The notes: generated by a model not told the origin, from the sequence alone. DNA of 64,000 nt from Streptomyces fodineus (GCF_001735805.1 NZ_CP017248.1:2046001-2110000); one strand, 5' to 3'; shown: positions 9,115 through 18,098, numbered from the stretch's first letter. Translations and numbers: made by a program.

Positions 9115-9564
9115 CTATGGGGTGGTGCGTTCGGCGTGCGCGGTGCTGGTCGCGTGCATGGTGAGGGTGCGCAGGCCGATCAGTTGCAGGATCTGGGTGC
9201 GCTGGTGATGGGTGACATGGACGGTGACGGCTTCGCCCTGGACGGTGGCGGTGGCGCTGTCTCCGGTGGAGGCGACGTATGCACGGGCCGCCGCTGCGGC
9301 CTTGTCGCGTACAAGCCGGACCTCTTCGCCGTGCCGAAGACGGCCGATGTCCAGTTGCTGGGCGCCGGTGCGGGCGGCTTCCTGCGCCACATCCAGGGCC
9401 CGAGCCTTACCGGCCAGGGCGAGGCCGCCGTCGACCACGATCCCGGCGAACAGCCACAGCGCGGCGAAGACGCAGACGACGAACGCGGTGACCTGCCCTC
9501 GGTCGTCCCCGGCCGGCAGCCGAACACGGACCTGAGTCAGATGTTCTCGCAGTCGTCGTTTCAC
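9115..9564 (-). CDS. TadG-like pilus assembly / Rv3654c-like protein
   Basis: A 149-aa protein. A short basic N-terminus and the motif DDRGQVTAFVVCVFAALWLF lead into one long membrane helix (about residues 22-45). An extracellular domain follows with QEAARTGAQQLD, the pattern of the Tad_N / helicase-secretion-neighbourhood TadE family. These pseudopilin-like proteins sit at the base or tip of Flp pili. Its start overlaps the previous gene by 4 nt, so it is translationally coupled in the Tad operon. Confidence 0.75.
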   Translation of the reverse strand: MKRRLREHLTQVRVRLPAGDDRGQVTAFVVCVFAALWLFAGIVVDGGLALAGKARALDVAQEAARTGAQQLDIGRLRHGEEVRLVRDKAAAAARAYVASTGDSATATVQGEAVTVHVTHHQRTQILQLIGLRTLTMHATSTAHAERTTP

Positions 9565-9995
9565 GGGGTGCTCCTGAAGGTGTCAACGACGGAGAAGGCT
9601 GTGTCGGCCAGCGTCACGTGGCCAGGCAGCCCGGTGTGGGTGAGGCGGCCCAGATCGGCAGTACAGGAGATGCGCGCCGTCACGGTGGCGCCCGGCGTGA
9701 GCCCGCCGGTGGCAAGGCGGACACTCGGGCGCCTGCAGGAGGCTCCCGCCTCGCGCAGTGCCTCGCCGGCGGCACGCTCGGCCTGGGCGTGGGCGTCCTT
9801 GTCGGTGCGGGCCAGGGAGGCGGCGCGGGCTGCTTGGTGGGCGGCGTCCGCCACGACCAGACGGGCATCGGCGAGCAGCCCGAAAGCCACCACGACCAGG
9901 AACACGAGAACGAGCAGCGGCGTGACGAGCACCAGCTCCACCGCCGCCGAGCCCGTCTGCGCGTCGTCGCGTGTGCCGCGCGGCGCCCCGATCAC
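9561..9995 (-). CDS. TadE-family pseudopilin
   Basis: A 144-aa protein with the TadE signature. A short polar leader ends in QTGSAAVELVLVTPLLVL, where the Glu follows the small residues expected near prepilin-peptidase cleavage. A membrane helix and an extracellular tail with two or more cysteines follow. It is predicted to be a minor pilin of the Flp/Tad pilus. It overlaps both neighbours by 4 nt. Confidence 0.82.
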   Translation of the reverse strand: MIGAPRGTRDDAQTGSAAVELVLVTPLLVLVFLVVVAFGLLADARLVVADAAHQAARAASLARTDKDAHAQAERAAGEALREAGASCRRPSVRLATGGLTPGATVTARISCTADLGRLTHTGLPGHVTLADTAFSVVDTFRSTP

Positions 9996-10405
9996 GGCTG
10001 ACCTCCGGTGGGTGTGGTGATCCTCTCCGTGGGGCCGGAGGCGGTGCCGGAAGCGTGCAGCACGAGGCCCGGGACGGGGAGAACGCGGACCACCGCCCCC
10101 TGCACGCGCACGGTGGTATGGGTGGCGCTGCGCTCGGCGGTCACAGACGGTGCGGTCAGAACGCGGCTGCCCAGCGCTGCGAGGCTGCGTCGCGCCTGAG
10201 CCCGGCCGGCCGCCGCGGTGCCGTTCTCGGTGCGGGCGGCGGCCAGGGCCCGCTGGGCGGCGTACTGGGCGATGTGCCGTGCGTGCCAGACCAGCGCGAA
10301 CTGCACCGCCAGCAGCGCGATCAGCAGCAGGGCCGGGACGACGAGCACCAGCTGGGTACTCGCCGCCCCGCGGTCGCCGCGCAGTCTGCGACGGAACGTG
10401 GTCAC
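9992..10405 (-). CDS. TadE-like pseudopilin (second copy)
   Basis: A 137-aa protein. The basic leader RGDRGAASTQLVLVVPALLL resembles the TadE motif but has Gln-Leu instead of the usual Glu-Leu. One membrane helix is followed by an extracellular region. It is a paralogue of the next gene downstream, and the two are probably different minor pilins of the same machine. It overlaps the downstream gene by 4 nt and starts 3 nt after the small pilin gene ends. Confidence 0.72.
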   Translation of the reverse strand: MTTFRRRLRGDRGAASTQLVLVVPALLLIALLAVQFALVWHARHIAQYAAQRALAAARTENGTAAAGRAQARRSLAALGSRVLTAPSVTAERSATHTTVRVQGAVVRVLPVPGLVLHASGTASGPTERITTPTGGQP

Positions 10406-10408
10406 CGT

Positions 10409-10606
10409 TTAGCCGCCCAGGTCGATGCTGTTCGCCTTGGCGGTGACCTTGGCGACGATGATGCCCACCACGGTCAGGCCCAGGATCGCCAGCAGGGCGG
10501 TAACGACGATGGTCTCGGTGGTGTAGCCCGCGTCCGAGCGGGCCTGTCGGCGAAGTTCGGCCAGGTGCGCGCGTACCAGACGGGCCAAGAGGTCGAGTTG
10601 GAACAT
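10409..10606 (-). CDS. Flp-like small pilin (DUF4244-like)
   Basis: A 65-aa protein. A basic amphipathic leader contains RRQARSDAGYTTETIVVTA, in which the Gly-Tyr-Thr-Thr-Glu sequence is placed like a class IVb prepilin cleavage/Glu+5 site. One hydrophobic helix (about residues 30-52) and a very short tail follow. The size and position between TadE and TadC fit the major Flp pilin. No prepilin peptidase is encoded in the window, so processing must use one elsewhere. Confidence 0.75.
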   Translation of the reverse strand: MFQLDLLARLVRAHLAELRRQARSDAGYTTETIVVTALLAILGLTVVGIIVAKVTAKANSIDLGG

Positions 10607-10651
10607 GGTGGTGCTCTCCCTACGCGGTTGATACTCGTACGGGTGGGCGCT

Positions 10652-11551
10652 TCAGGTGATCGACATGACGTGGGCGAGGGCCGGGTAGCCGATCAGCAGC
10701 AGGAACGCGGCGAACAGACCGACCACGGGCAGCGACATCCGCTCGGTGGCCGCCTGGGCGGCGCCGTCGGCCTCCGAGATCCTCCGCCGCCGCATCGCCC
10801 GCGCCTTCGCCCCGAGCGAGCCGCGGATCTTGGCGCCTTCGCTTCCGGCGAGATTGAGCGTCGAGGCCAGCTCGGTCAGATCCGTCACGGCCAGGTGCCG
10901 CCCCAGATCGCCCAGGTGGAGCCAGGGGCTGGTGCGGGTGAGCTGGGCGACGTGCAGGGCGTGCCGCAGTCTCGCCGCCGCCCACCCCTGCGGTGCGGCC
11001 ACGGCCTGGGCGAGGGCCTGCTGGATTCCGGCGCCGCCGGCGAGCGCGATCACCGTCAGGTCCAGGACGAGGCTGAGGGTGTGGCGCATCTCGCGGCGTC
11101 GCCGCGCGGCCTGCTGGCGTACCGACAGGTCGGGCGCGAAAAACAGCACGACGGCCAGGGCGAGTGAGCCGGCCAGCGGCACCCACCAGCCCGCCCCGAT
11201 ACCGGCCCCCAGCCGCAGCAAAAGCGTGGCGGCCCACGGGCCGACCAGTCCGGCGACGGCACAGACCGCCTTGCCCGCCAGGTGCCGTTCCTCATCCGTG
11301 CCGCACACGGCCAGGTCCGCGCGCAGCGAGTCGGTGGGAAAACCCAGCGCCCGCACCAGCGGTACGGCACATCTGCCCAGCCGAGTAGCCCACTCCACGT
11401 CACCCGCCTCGCCCGTACGTAAAACCGTCTGCGGTACAGGAGTGTTGAGTGCGGTGAGGACATCGGCGAGCGCGGGCCGGGGCGGACGCAGACCGTAGAC
11501 GAGGGCGGTCACCCCGGCGCCGAACAGGGCGCCGAGCAGCATGACAATCAC
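10652..11551 (-). CDS. tadC: TadC-like type II secretion F-domain protein
   Basis: A 299-aa integral membrane protein with an N-terminal helix (about residues 1-20), a central pair of helices near LVGPWAATLLL and LALAVVLFFA, and a C-terminal pair near VVGLFAAFLLLIGYPALA. The T2SSF domain lies at about 150-280. It forms the inner-membrane platform of the Tad pilus with TadB. The start overlaps the tadB stop (ATGA). Confidence 0.82.
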   Translation of the reverse strand: MIVMLLGALFGAGVTALVYGLRPPRPALADVLTALNTPVPQTVLRTGEAGDVEWATRLGRCAVPLVRALGFPTDSLRADLAVCGTDEERHLAGKAVCAVAGLVGPWAATLLLRLGAGIGAGWWVPLAGSLALAVVLFFAPDLSVRQQAARRRREMRHTLSLVLDLTVIALAGGAGIQQALAQAVAAPQGWAAARLRHALHVAQLTRTSPWLHLGDLGRHLAVTDLTELASTLNLAGSEGAKIRGSLGAKARAMRRRRISEADGAAQAATERMSLPVVGLFAAFLLLIGYPALAHVMSIT

Positions 11552-12462
11552 CGGGCACCTCCCGGCTCAGCACCCGCCGTGGTGCGGGAAGCGGTCGTGC
11601 TGATGAGCCGCACGGGTTCCTCGATGCGCCCGATCACGCTCAGGTAGGTGAAGCTGGCGGCGAACAGGGCACCCACGGCCGCGAGCACCATCTGCCCGGT
11701 CAGCGAGTCGAAGGGGTCCATGTAGGGGCGGTTGAAGACCACCAGCCCCAGCACCATGCCCAGAGTGACGCTGACAGTGACGCGCACTCCGGTACGTACG
11801 CTCGCCCGTCCGGCGTCGATGCGCTGTCGCATGGCCACCTGCTCGCGCACCGACTCGGCCAGCTCCCCCAGCAGCGGCGCGAGGTGACTGCCCTGTTGCT
11901 CGGCCGCCATCACGAGCGCGGCGACCACGACATCGGCCAGTGGGTCATCGGCCTCCTGCGCGAATGCCCGCAGCGCGGTCGGCAGGGGATGCCCGGAGCG
12001 GACGGCGGCGGCCAGCTGCCGCATCTCGGGTTCGAGCGCTGCCGGGGCGATGTCCGTGGTCGCCAGCACCGCCTGCTCCAGGCCTGCCGCGGCGGAGAGG
12101 GTGTCGCGCAGCATCTCCGTCCAGGTGGCCAGCGCCTCCATCCGCTCCGTACGCCGGGTCGCGTGCCGGTCCGGTCCGAGCAGGCCAGGCAGGGTGAGCA
12201 CGGCGATGGTGGTCAGTACCGCCGCTACCGGCCATGTCGTCAGCGTCCCGGCGACCGCCCCGGCCGTCACCGCGATCACCACGCGCCGCGTGGTCCAGTC
12301 CGCCGGCAGCCGCGATACCAGTGCACGCCACAGGCCGGGCCGCTCCTCGCGCGCCGCCCGCCGCACAGCCCCGTAGCCGATGGCCACCAGTCCGAGCCCG
12401 AACACCGTCCCCCACGCCACCGCGACGCCCGTCGAGGCAGCGGGGCCGATCAGGCTGTTCAT
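11548..12462 (-). CDS. tadB: TadB-like type II secretion F-domain protein
   Basis: A 304-aa membrane protein. There is an N-terminal helix (SLIGPAASTGVAVAWGTVF), a second hydrophobic region near AAVLTTIAVLTLPGLLG, the T2SSF domain and a C-terminal helix pair. The start chosen is the ATG that overlaps the tadA stop (TGATG) rather than a GTG 18 nt upstream. It is a partner of TadC in the pilus assembly platform. Confidence 0.82.
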   Translation of the reverse strand: MNSLIGPAASTGVAVAWGTVFGLGLVAIGYGAVRRAAREERPGLWRALVSRLPADWTTRRVVIAVTAGAVAGTLTTWPVAAVLTTIAVLTLPGLLGPDRHATRRTERMEALATWTEMLRDTLSAAAGLEQAVLATTDIAPAALEPEMRQLAAAVRSGHPLPTALRAFAQEADDPLADVVVAALVMAAEQQGSHLAPLLGELAESVREQVAMRQRIDAGRASVRTGVRVTVSVTLGMVLGLVVFNRPYMDPFDSLTGQMVLAAVGALFAASFTYLSVIGRIEEPVRLISTTASRTTAGAEPGGAR

Positions 12463-13808
12463 CAGGCTGCTCCCCACCACTGGTAGGCGGCTTCCCGGGC
12501 GTCCAGCCCGGCCGCGACAAGGTCATTGAGGGTCTCGGTACGCGGTGGAGTGGCGGGCACGGCACGCCCGTCGGGGCCCGGGCGGTAGACCTCGTTGGAG
12601 ACGATCTGTGCCCCGTCCGCGTCGATGACCTCGCGCACCGAATCGATGACCCGTCGGCCTTCGGCGTCCCAGCCCAGATGGACGACGAAGTGGACCGCGG
12701 AGGCCACCATCAGGTTCGTCGCCTCCAGGGTGAGCCGTTCCGGGGATTGCGCAGCGTAGGAGGCGAGTTTGGTGAACACCCCGCGCGAGGTGGAGGCGTG
12801 GATGGTGGACAGCGAGCCGTCGTTGCCCTGGCTCATGGCGTTGCACATCGGGATGACCTCGGCCCCGCGGATCTCTCCGACGATGACCCGGTCCGGGGAC
12901 ATCCGCAGCCCCCACCGCACCAGCTCCGCCTGGTCGATGCCGCCCTGCCCCTCGATGTTCGGCTCCCGGGCCTGCATGGCCACCACGTTTGGGTGCGCCA
13001 CCGGATCGGCGTCCAGGCCGAGTTCGAAGGTGTCCTCGATCGTCACCAGCCGTTCGTCGGGCGGGATCTCATGGGCGAAGGCTCTGAGCACCGTGGTCTT
13101 GCCGGCATTGGTGCCGCCGCCGATCACGATGTTCTTACGCGCCCGCACTAGCGCCCGCAGGAATCTCGCCAGCTGCTCGTCGCACACGCCCAGCCGCACC
13201 AGCTCCGCCATCGAGGTGGCCGGGAAACGATGACGCCTGATCGTCAGCGACACCCGACCGGTGACCGCCATCACCGCAAACAGCCGTGAACCGTCGGGGA
13301 GCTGCAGGTTCAGGCGCGGCATACCCCGGTCGAAGCGCCTCTCCTCCCCGCCCGTACGGGCAGCCAGTGTGCGGACCAGTTCCACTAGTTCCTCATCCGA
13401 GGCGGCCACCGGTGCCTCACGGCGCCATGCGCCTGCCGCGTCCTTGACCCACACCACATCGCAGCCATTGACGCAGATGTTCTCGATCCGCTCATCTGCC
13501 AGCAGCCGCTCCAGGCGTCCGGTACCGAACAGCGCGTCCTTGACCGCCTGCGCGATCCGCTCCTCCACGGCGGCATCCATCACCGAACCACCCCGGGCCA
13601 GCGCCTGACGCCGCTGCTCCCCCAGTTCCTCCGCAAGGAGAAGTCCCACAGTGGCTCGCCGCGCCGCTTCATCCTCCGGCGGCAAACCCGCCGACTCGCG
13701 CTCGCCGGCGTACGCCGCCAGCCGGGCCGCCACGCGCTGGCGCACCAGGTGCACCACTTCCTGTTCACCACCAGGCATCACCCCCGGCGGCATCAGCAGC
13801 TCGCTCAT
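12462..13808 (-). CDS. tadA: TadA/CpaF-type secretion ATPase
   Basis: A 448-aa PilT/VirB11-superfamily ATPase that powers Flp pilus assembly at the cytoplasmic face. The Walker A GGTNAGKT is at about residues 231-238, followed by the Asp-box DERLVTIEDTFELGL, a Walker B region RVIVGEIRGAEV and the His-box SLSTIHASTSRG. The length is normal for CpaF. It is tightly coupled to the flanking tadZ and tadB genes, and all key motifs are intact. Confidence 0.92.
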   Translation of the reverse strand: MSELLMPPGVMPGGEQEVVHLVRQRVAARLAAYAGERESAGLPPEDEAARRATVGLLLAEELGEQRRQALARGGSVMDAAVEERIAQAVKDALFGTGRLERLLADERIENICVNGCDVVWVKDAAGAWRREAPVAASDEELVELVRTLAARTGGEERRFDRGMPRLNLQLPDGSRLFAVMAVTGRVSLTIRRHRFPATSMAELVRLGVCDEQLARFLRALVRARKNIVIGGGTNAGKTTVLRAFAHEIPPDERLVTIEDTFELGLDADPVAHPNVVAMQAREPNIEGQGGIDQAELVRWGLRMSPDRVIVGEIRGAEVIPMCNAMSQGNDGSLSTIHASTSRGVFTKLASYAAQSPERLTLEATNLMVASAVHFVVHLGWDAEGRRVIDSVREVIDADGAQIVSNEVYRPGPDGRAVPATPPRTETLNDLVAAGLDAREAAYQWWGAA

Positions 13809-14662
13809 GATCCACTCTCCCTGGCTCCCGGCACCCGAACCAGACCCGTCCGACTCCGGCCACCCAGGTGCACCTCGTGCCTCTCGGTCACACGGCCACC
13901 GTCCGTGGCGCTCGTCCTCATCGTGCTCTCCTGCGGATCTACCAGCTGACGCGCCAGCATGCGCGCGGCGGTCATCAGCGGTGACGGACGAAACCCGGCG
14001 ATGCGCAACGCGCTCTGCTTGGGGTTGTTCATCGCGGCCACGCCCTTGGCATCCCAGGGCAGGAAGACCACGCGCCTGATCCCGAGCGTGTTCGCGATCT
14101 CGTCAGCCGGGTACGGGCACGGCCCGACCACGGCCAACGTCAGCCGCCCGGCACACGCGCCAACGTCCAGGCCGCAGGCGGACACATGGGTCAGCGGCTC
14201 CGCCCCGCCGCGCGTTACCAGCACGACCTGATCCGCAGCCTGGAGCAACGGCTCGACATCCTCGCCAAGGCGGCCCACGTCCAGCAGCACCGTGCCAAGA
14301 TCACGACCATCTCCCAGCAACACACGCCGCCCGGCCTCACCAGCCAGCAGCCGCACAGCCTCCCGGCACGGACCACGGCCAGGCACCGCGACCACCGCCC
14401 GCACACCAAAGGGCAGTTCACTCACCGCCCCCAGCAAGGAGCCCGGATACGGCTGCCCAGCCGCCGCCGCGACATCCAGCAGTGACGGAGACGCCGGCAG
14501 ACCAAAGCGGATCATGAGGTCACCGCCAGAGGGATCCGCCTCCACCATCACCGGCCGCACCCCACCATCCGCCTCCACCGGCCACACAGCGGCAAGGGCC
14601 AGCGCCGTCGTCGTCACCCCCGGGGCGCCCGTGACCGACCCGAGAACGACCATCCGCCTCAC
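13805..14662 (-). CDS. TadZ/CpaE-like ParA-superfamily protein
   Basis: A 285-aa protein in the position of TadZ, the localisation ATPase of Tad pili. The fold begins VVLGSVTGAPGVTTTALAL, where the usual deviant Walker A (KGGxGKT/S) has lost both lysines, so ATP hydrolysis is doubtful. Later parts match the MinD-like pattern: VMVEADPSGGDL as the switch strand and VVLVTRGGAEPL. The C-terminal 40 residues are polar and variable. It overlaps tadA and the SAF gene by 4 nt each and is probably an assembly or positioning scaffold. Confidence 0.75.
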   Translation of the reverse strand: MRRMVVLGSVTGAPGVTTTALALAAVWPVEADGGVRPVMVEADPSGGDLMIRFGLPASPSLLDVAAAAGQPYPGSLLGAVSELPFGVRAVVAVPGRGPCREAVRLLAGEAGRRVLLGDGRDLGTVLLDVGRLGEDVEPLLQAADQVVLVTRGGAEPLTHVSACGLDVGACAGRLTLAVVGPCPYPADEIANTLGIRRVVFLPWDAKGVAAMNNPKQSALRIAGFRPSPLMTAARMLARQLVDPQESTMRTSATDGGRVTERHEVHLGGRSRTGLVRVPGARESGS

Positions 14663-15357
14663 GGTGCCTCACGCCCCTCGGCAGGAAGCACGACCACGCG
14701 CGGATGCTCAAGCTGCGCCGCCCGCCGTGCCGCACCGGTCTCCACCAGCACCGTGACCACCCGAGGCCCGCCCGCCGACTCCGGCTCCCTCACGCCCGTC
14801 ACCGTCCCCGCCACCGCCGACGGCGCCGTCTCCTGATCACCCGCCGCTGCGGCACCGTCCGGGCCGGGCAGGACCGCAACACGCTCCCCGCGGGCGAGAT
14901 CAGGCGGTGCGCCGCCCGGCTCCACGGCGAACGCCAACTGCGAGAACCCCCTCGGAGGGAAGACCGCGCTCGTGCCCACCTGGCCGGGAGCCAGCAACGA
15001 TCCAGCGACCAGCGGCACCTTCGCCTGCCGCCCCAGCACGGTGCCCCGATCCGCGAGGGGCACCACACCTGCGTCGGCCGCCACCTCCACGGCACGCAGA
15101 TCGGCCGACTTCAGCACCCGCCCGGCCGGCACATCGTGCGCCAGCACGAGAACCTGCTCCCGCTCCCCCACCGCCTGCCCCACCAGCGCGAAGCCGACCG
15201 CTGAGACCACCACAGCCCCGGTCCCCGCCCACACCCAGCCCAGTCTGCGGCGCCCGGCACCCGTCACTGCCGGCTGCTGTTCCGGGCCCGACCGGCGCAC
15301 TCCTGGCACCCGCGATCCGCCGCCGCTCAGAGCCGAAGAAGACATGGGGGCACCCAC
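14659..15357 (-). CDS. SAF-domain protein, CpaB/RcpC-like
   Basis: A 232-aa protein with a disordered basic N-terminus, one membrane helix (about residues 38-62) and an external SAF domain starting VLVLAHDVPAGRVLKSADL. This domain is shared with CpaB/RcpC pilus proteins and FlgA. A GAGGTGA sits 4-5 nt before the GTG start; an in-frame ATG four codons later is an alternative. It heads the tightly coupled tadZ-A-B-C set and probably works at the cell-wall side of the pilus. Confidence 0.75.
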   Translation of the reverse strand: MGAPMSSSALSGGGSRVPGVRRSGPEQQPAVTGAGRRRLGWVWAGTGAVVVSAVGFALVGQAVGEREQVLVLAHDVPAGRVLKSADLRAVEVAADAGVVPLADRGTVLGRQAKVPLVAGSLLAPGQVGTSAVFPPRGFSQLAFAVEPGGAPPDLARGERVAVLPGPDGAAAAGDQETAPSAVAGTVTGVREPESAGGPRVVTVLVETGAARRAAQLEHPRVVVLPAEGREAP

Positions 15358-15436
15358 AACTCACCTCGCGATCAGAAGAATTCCAACGTTCACCGGCCCG
15401 CCCACGCAGGTCAGGCCGCGCACTCAGCCCGGGTCG

Positions 15437-16285
15437 TCAGTGCGTGACGACGGTCTGTACTTCGTCCACCACCAGCTGCCGCTCAGCAGTCATCACCAGC
15501 CCCGGCACGACACCGGTCTGCCCGCCTCCATGCCAGTCGACATCCCAGGTGACCTGCACCGACACCGTGTACGCCCGGCCGGGCGTGGACAACGACGCCC
15601 GCTGATAGGTGTAACCGCAGTCCGGTGACGGCTCTTGTGGGCTGTAGGCATCCGAGTACGGAGTCCCCGGCCCCTGGCACACCACTCGCCCGCCCTCACC
15701 CATCGACCACACCGCCCGCCGCGGTCGGGCTGTCGCCGTCACAGTGACACCCTCCACTGAAGCCGACGCCGACACCGGCCCCCACGTAGAGTGCTCCACC
15801 CACATCCACGTGGGCACGTGAACCACCTGCGCGAAGTTCTCGTCCGGACTCGTATGGATCACGGGCTTCGGCAACTTCAGCCGCCTCATCGCCTGCTGGA
15901 CGACCACCTCTACGGGCACCTGATGCCGGCCACCGGGCTTCGGCTTCTTCGCCTTCTTGCCGTCAAAACGCGGCAAAATCCCCATGCCACCGCCCAAGTC
16001 GTAATCCCAGCCACTCGAGGTCACCGTTGGCGGCCCATCCAGTCCACCACCGTCGGCCGCCTTCGCTGGCCCTCCTGGACCTGCCGACGTGCTCTTCCCC
16101 GAACTGCCCGCATTCCTCGTGACGCTCTTTGCCTCCGCATCGCAAGAGTGCGGACCGCAGGTGACGTTGGCGTACGCCGAGCCCCACGTTCCATCCGCCG
16201 ATGCTGAAGGGCCCATTGCTGCGAGCAGGAGCACCAGAACGCAGACAGCGACAAAGTTCACCGTCAGACGACGCCTCGTCAGCAC
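15437..16285 (-). CDS. Secreted hypothetical protein of the Tad locus
   Basis: A 282-aa exported protein. A typical Sec signal peptide (RRRLTVNFVAVCVLVLLLAA, cleavage near SASA) is followed by a Gly/Lys-rich low-complexity region and a conserved-looking beta-rich domain with VEHSTWGPVSASASVEGVTV and paired cysteines. It ends in a second beta stretch, AYTVSVQVTWDVDWHG. From recollection, similar proteins recur in streptomycete Tad clusters. It starts inside the end of the upstream lipoprotein gene, so the two are coupled. No enzymatic motif was recognised. Confidence 0.7.
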   Translation of the reverse strand: MLTRRRLTVNFVAVCVLVLLLAAMGPSASADGTWGSAYANVTCGPHSCDAEAKSVTRNAGSSGKSTSAGPGGPAKAADGGGLDGPPTVTSSGWDYDLGGGMGILPRFDGKKAKKPKPGGRHQVPVEVVVQQAMRRLKLPKPVIHTSPDENFAQVVHVPTWMWVEHSTWGPVSASASVEGVTVTATARPRRAVWSMGEGGRVVCQGPGTPYSDAYSPQEPSPDCGYTYQRASLSTPGRAYTVSVQVTWDVDWHGGGQTGVVPGLVMTAERQLVVDEVQTVVTH

Positions 16286-16821
16286 GATCCGGTCTCGTGC
16301 GCATAGAGGTCAGTGACCTTCCAAACTCCCTCGACACGGCGGACAGTCGCCTCCGTCCTGACATGCCCTCCTGGAACGTCGTCCTTCAGCTCACCATTCG
16401 CCTTGTACTGCAGCCAACCGGAGTCGTCCACGCAATCCTCCAGCACCACCTTGTTGGCGCTCGCCTTCACCACATGTGGATCCACTTTGGGCGACCCCTT
16501 ACTGACAAGCCCTTCCTTTCTGGACTTCTGCAGCCCGTACCTCATGAGCGTCAGCGCCCCACCGGTGGCGTGATCATCCAGCAACGGAGACGCCGGGTCG
16601 GACGTCTGGGAGGCAAGGGCGAGATCTCGCCACATCGCCCGGTAGGCTCCGAGCGCCTCCCCGTTCTGTGCGCCGGGCGTGCGGGAAACCGTCGTGTCGA
16701 CCGTTCTCTCCGGCAAGGACTTGGCATCGGAGGAATCGGCCGCGCAGCCTCCCAAGAACAATCCCGTCAGTGCCGCACTCGCCGCCGCCAGCAGTGCGAC
16801 CGCGCTCCGTGCCGTACTCAC
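16279..16821 (-). CDS. Lipoprotein of the Tad locus
   Basis: About 180 aa. A signal peptide with lipobox LGGC (ALTGLFLGGCAADSS) predicts a lipid-anchored protein at the outer membrane face. The mature part has the alternating helix and sheet pattern of small NTF2/SnoaL-like lipoproteins and ends in a Cys pair with VEGVWKVTDLYAHETGSC. The GTG at 16821 places the signal peptide at the N-terminus; an upstream start at 16863 is possible but would add an odd leader. It is the first gene of the pilus operon and its function is unknown. Confidence 0.68.
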   Translation of the reverse strand: MSTARSAVALLAAASAALTGLFLGGCAADSSDAKSLPERTVDTTVSRTPGAQNGEALGAYRAMWRDLALASQTSDPASPLLDDHATGGALTLMRYGLQKSRKEGLVSKGSPKVDPHVVKASANKVVLEDCVDDSGWLQYKANGELKDDVPGGHVRTEATVRRVEGVWKVTDLYAHETGSC

Positions 16822-16864
16822 CCAGCCCCCACATTCCGTCACCCATAACATTCGGGCGACCACT

Positions 16865-17407
16865 CTAAGTGATCAGGTGCGAGTGGAGATACCCACCGCG
16901 GTAGCGGTCAACCGCAATGGGTGGGGTGAATTCCGCTCCACAACGTGACGGTGCACTGCTCATATGACGGCTCACCACAAAGGTGGCTCGCGGCCACGCG
17001 TAGCACGGATCGGTGACGTACTCCAGGAACAACCGCAGCGCGTCCTCATGGCCCCGCCCCGTCGACACCGAGATCAACTTCGGTTCCAGACAGGGCAGCA
17101 TGGTGAAGAACGCATCCACCTTCGCCACTTGCCACTGCCACGGGTACGTGCCGGTGAACATGGCGAGCCGCCGCACCAGCCGCCCTCGGCGCTTCCTCGT
17201 GCCCACCGAGTTGAGGAAGGGGGTGTGCTGCTGGGCCGCCCAGTCCTCCATCATCGCGGCGAACACCGCTGCCTCCGGGTCGGGATGGACCGCGCCTTCG
17301 GCGAGCAACCGACGTGCCGAGCCCGCTATGCCGGACGCCTCATTCAACATCGTTGCATCGAGTACGACGGCCACCCAATGGCCAGGCCGTCCGCGACTCG
17401 CCATCAT
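16865..17407 (-). pseudogene. Truncated tyrosine recombinase/integrase fragment
   Basis: Only the N-terminal SAM-like DNA-binding part of a site-specific recombinase is visible. It includes MMEDWAAQQHTPFLNS, the RRLAMFTGTYPWQWQVAKVD helix region and DALRLFLEYVTDPCYAWP. After about residue 145 the sequence becomes unrelated and stops. The catalytic Arg-His-Arg-Tyr domain (about 200 residues) is missing, so it cannot recombine DNA. It overlaps the upstream ATP-binding gene by 4 nt. It is probably a relic of an integrated element at this border. Confidence 0.6.
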
Positions 17408-17943
17408 TCCCTAGAATCAACAACCTCCAGGTCATCGCCGGGAACAGAATCCGCGCCATGTTGCATTGAATGCAATTCCGCTGGGAAAGTCAGCCACGCC
17501 ACCTTCGTCTTCTTCTGGATTCGAAACCCCCAAGCACCTTTGGTGAGTTCATGGACGATGTGCAAGCCGCGCCCACGCTCGGACAGCAGCACGCACAGCG
17601 CTTCCAGGCCGCCCCCGCGGTTCTCCTCAACCGGGGCGTACGGTGACGTGACCAGGAATGCGGGGAGTTCCGGGAGTCGCGGGTCATGATCCTCGACTTC
17701 GCAGATGACTTCCACGGCGGTGCGGCACAGCCGCATCTCGTACGGGCCCACAGCGTGCTCGGTGGCATTGGCGATGAACTCGGAAACCGCCAGCACCACA
17801 TCACTGACCACCTCGCCCTCGAAGCCGAGCTCGTCGAGAGCGCAGCGCAGGGCAGCCCGAGCCCGCGCCGGACCATCTGGGGTACAGGTCGTCCAGCGCC
17901 ACACAACCCACGTGGTGACACCCAGGGGATAGCGTGCGGTCAT
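17404..17943 (-). CDS. ATP-binding regulatory protein (HATPase_c, anti-sigma-like)
   Basis: About 179 aa. It is a GHKL ATPase of the RsbW/anti-sigma class, with the N-box AVSEFIANATEHAV, an acidic loop EVEDHDPRLPELP (G1-like) and the G2 region SERGRGLHIVHELT. In streptomycetes such orphan proteins usually pair with helix-turn-helix/DUF397-type regulators. The start at 17943 has GGGAGGG 8 nt upstream and overlaps the stop of a tiny upstream ORF (ATGA). A basic tail follows the ATPase core. The target is unknown. Confidence 0.8.
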   Translation of the reverse strand: MTARYPLGVTTWVVWRWTTCTPDGPARARAALRCALDELGFEGEVVSDVVLAVSEFIANATEHAVGPYEMRLCRTAVEVICEVEDHDPRLPELPAFLVTSPYAPVEENRGGGLEALCVLLSERGRGLHIVHELTKGAWGFRIQKKTKVAWLTFPAELHSMQHGADSVPGDDLEVVDSRE

Positions 17944-18098
17944 CGCCGCCCTCCCCGAGCCGCATGACGCCCCCGTACGGCGCGCCGGTGGCGACCGCGG
18001 CCTGGCCGTACGCAATCGCACGCTTCAATCAGGGCGAACGGGCCGGCCACCGTCACGGACGGCAACAGCAGCACAGCGGTGAACAGAATCGGCGCCAC
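17940..18098 (-). CDS. Small membrane protein coupled to the ATP-binding gene
   Basis: A 52-aa ORF. The GTG at 18098 has a strong GGGAGG 8 nt upstream, and the stop overlaps the ATG of the following gene in an ATGA. It encodes one hydrophobic helix (PILFTAVLLLPSVTVAGPFA) followed by a strongly basic tail. The signals and coupling are better than for any other frame here, but the family is not recognised. Confidence 0.5.
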   Translation of the reverse strand: MAPILFTAVLLLPSVTVAGPFALIEACDCVRPGRGRHRRAVRGRHAARGGRR

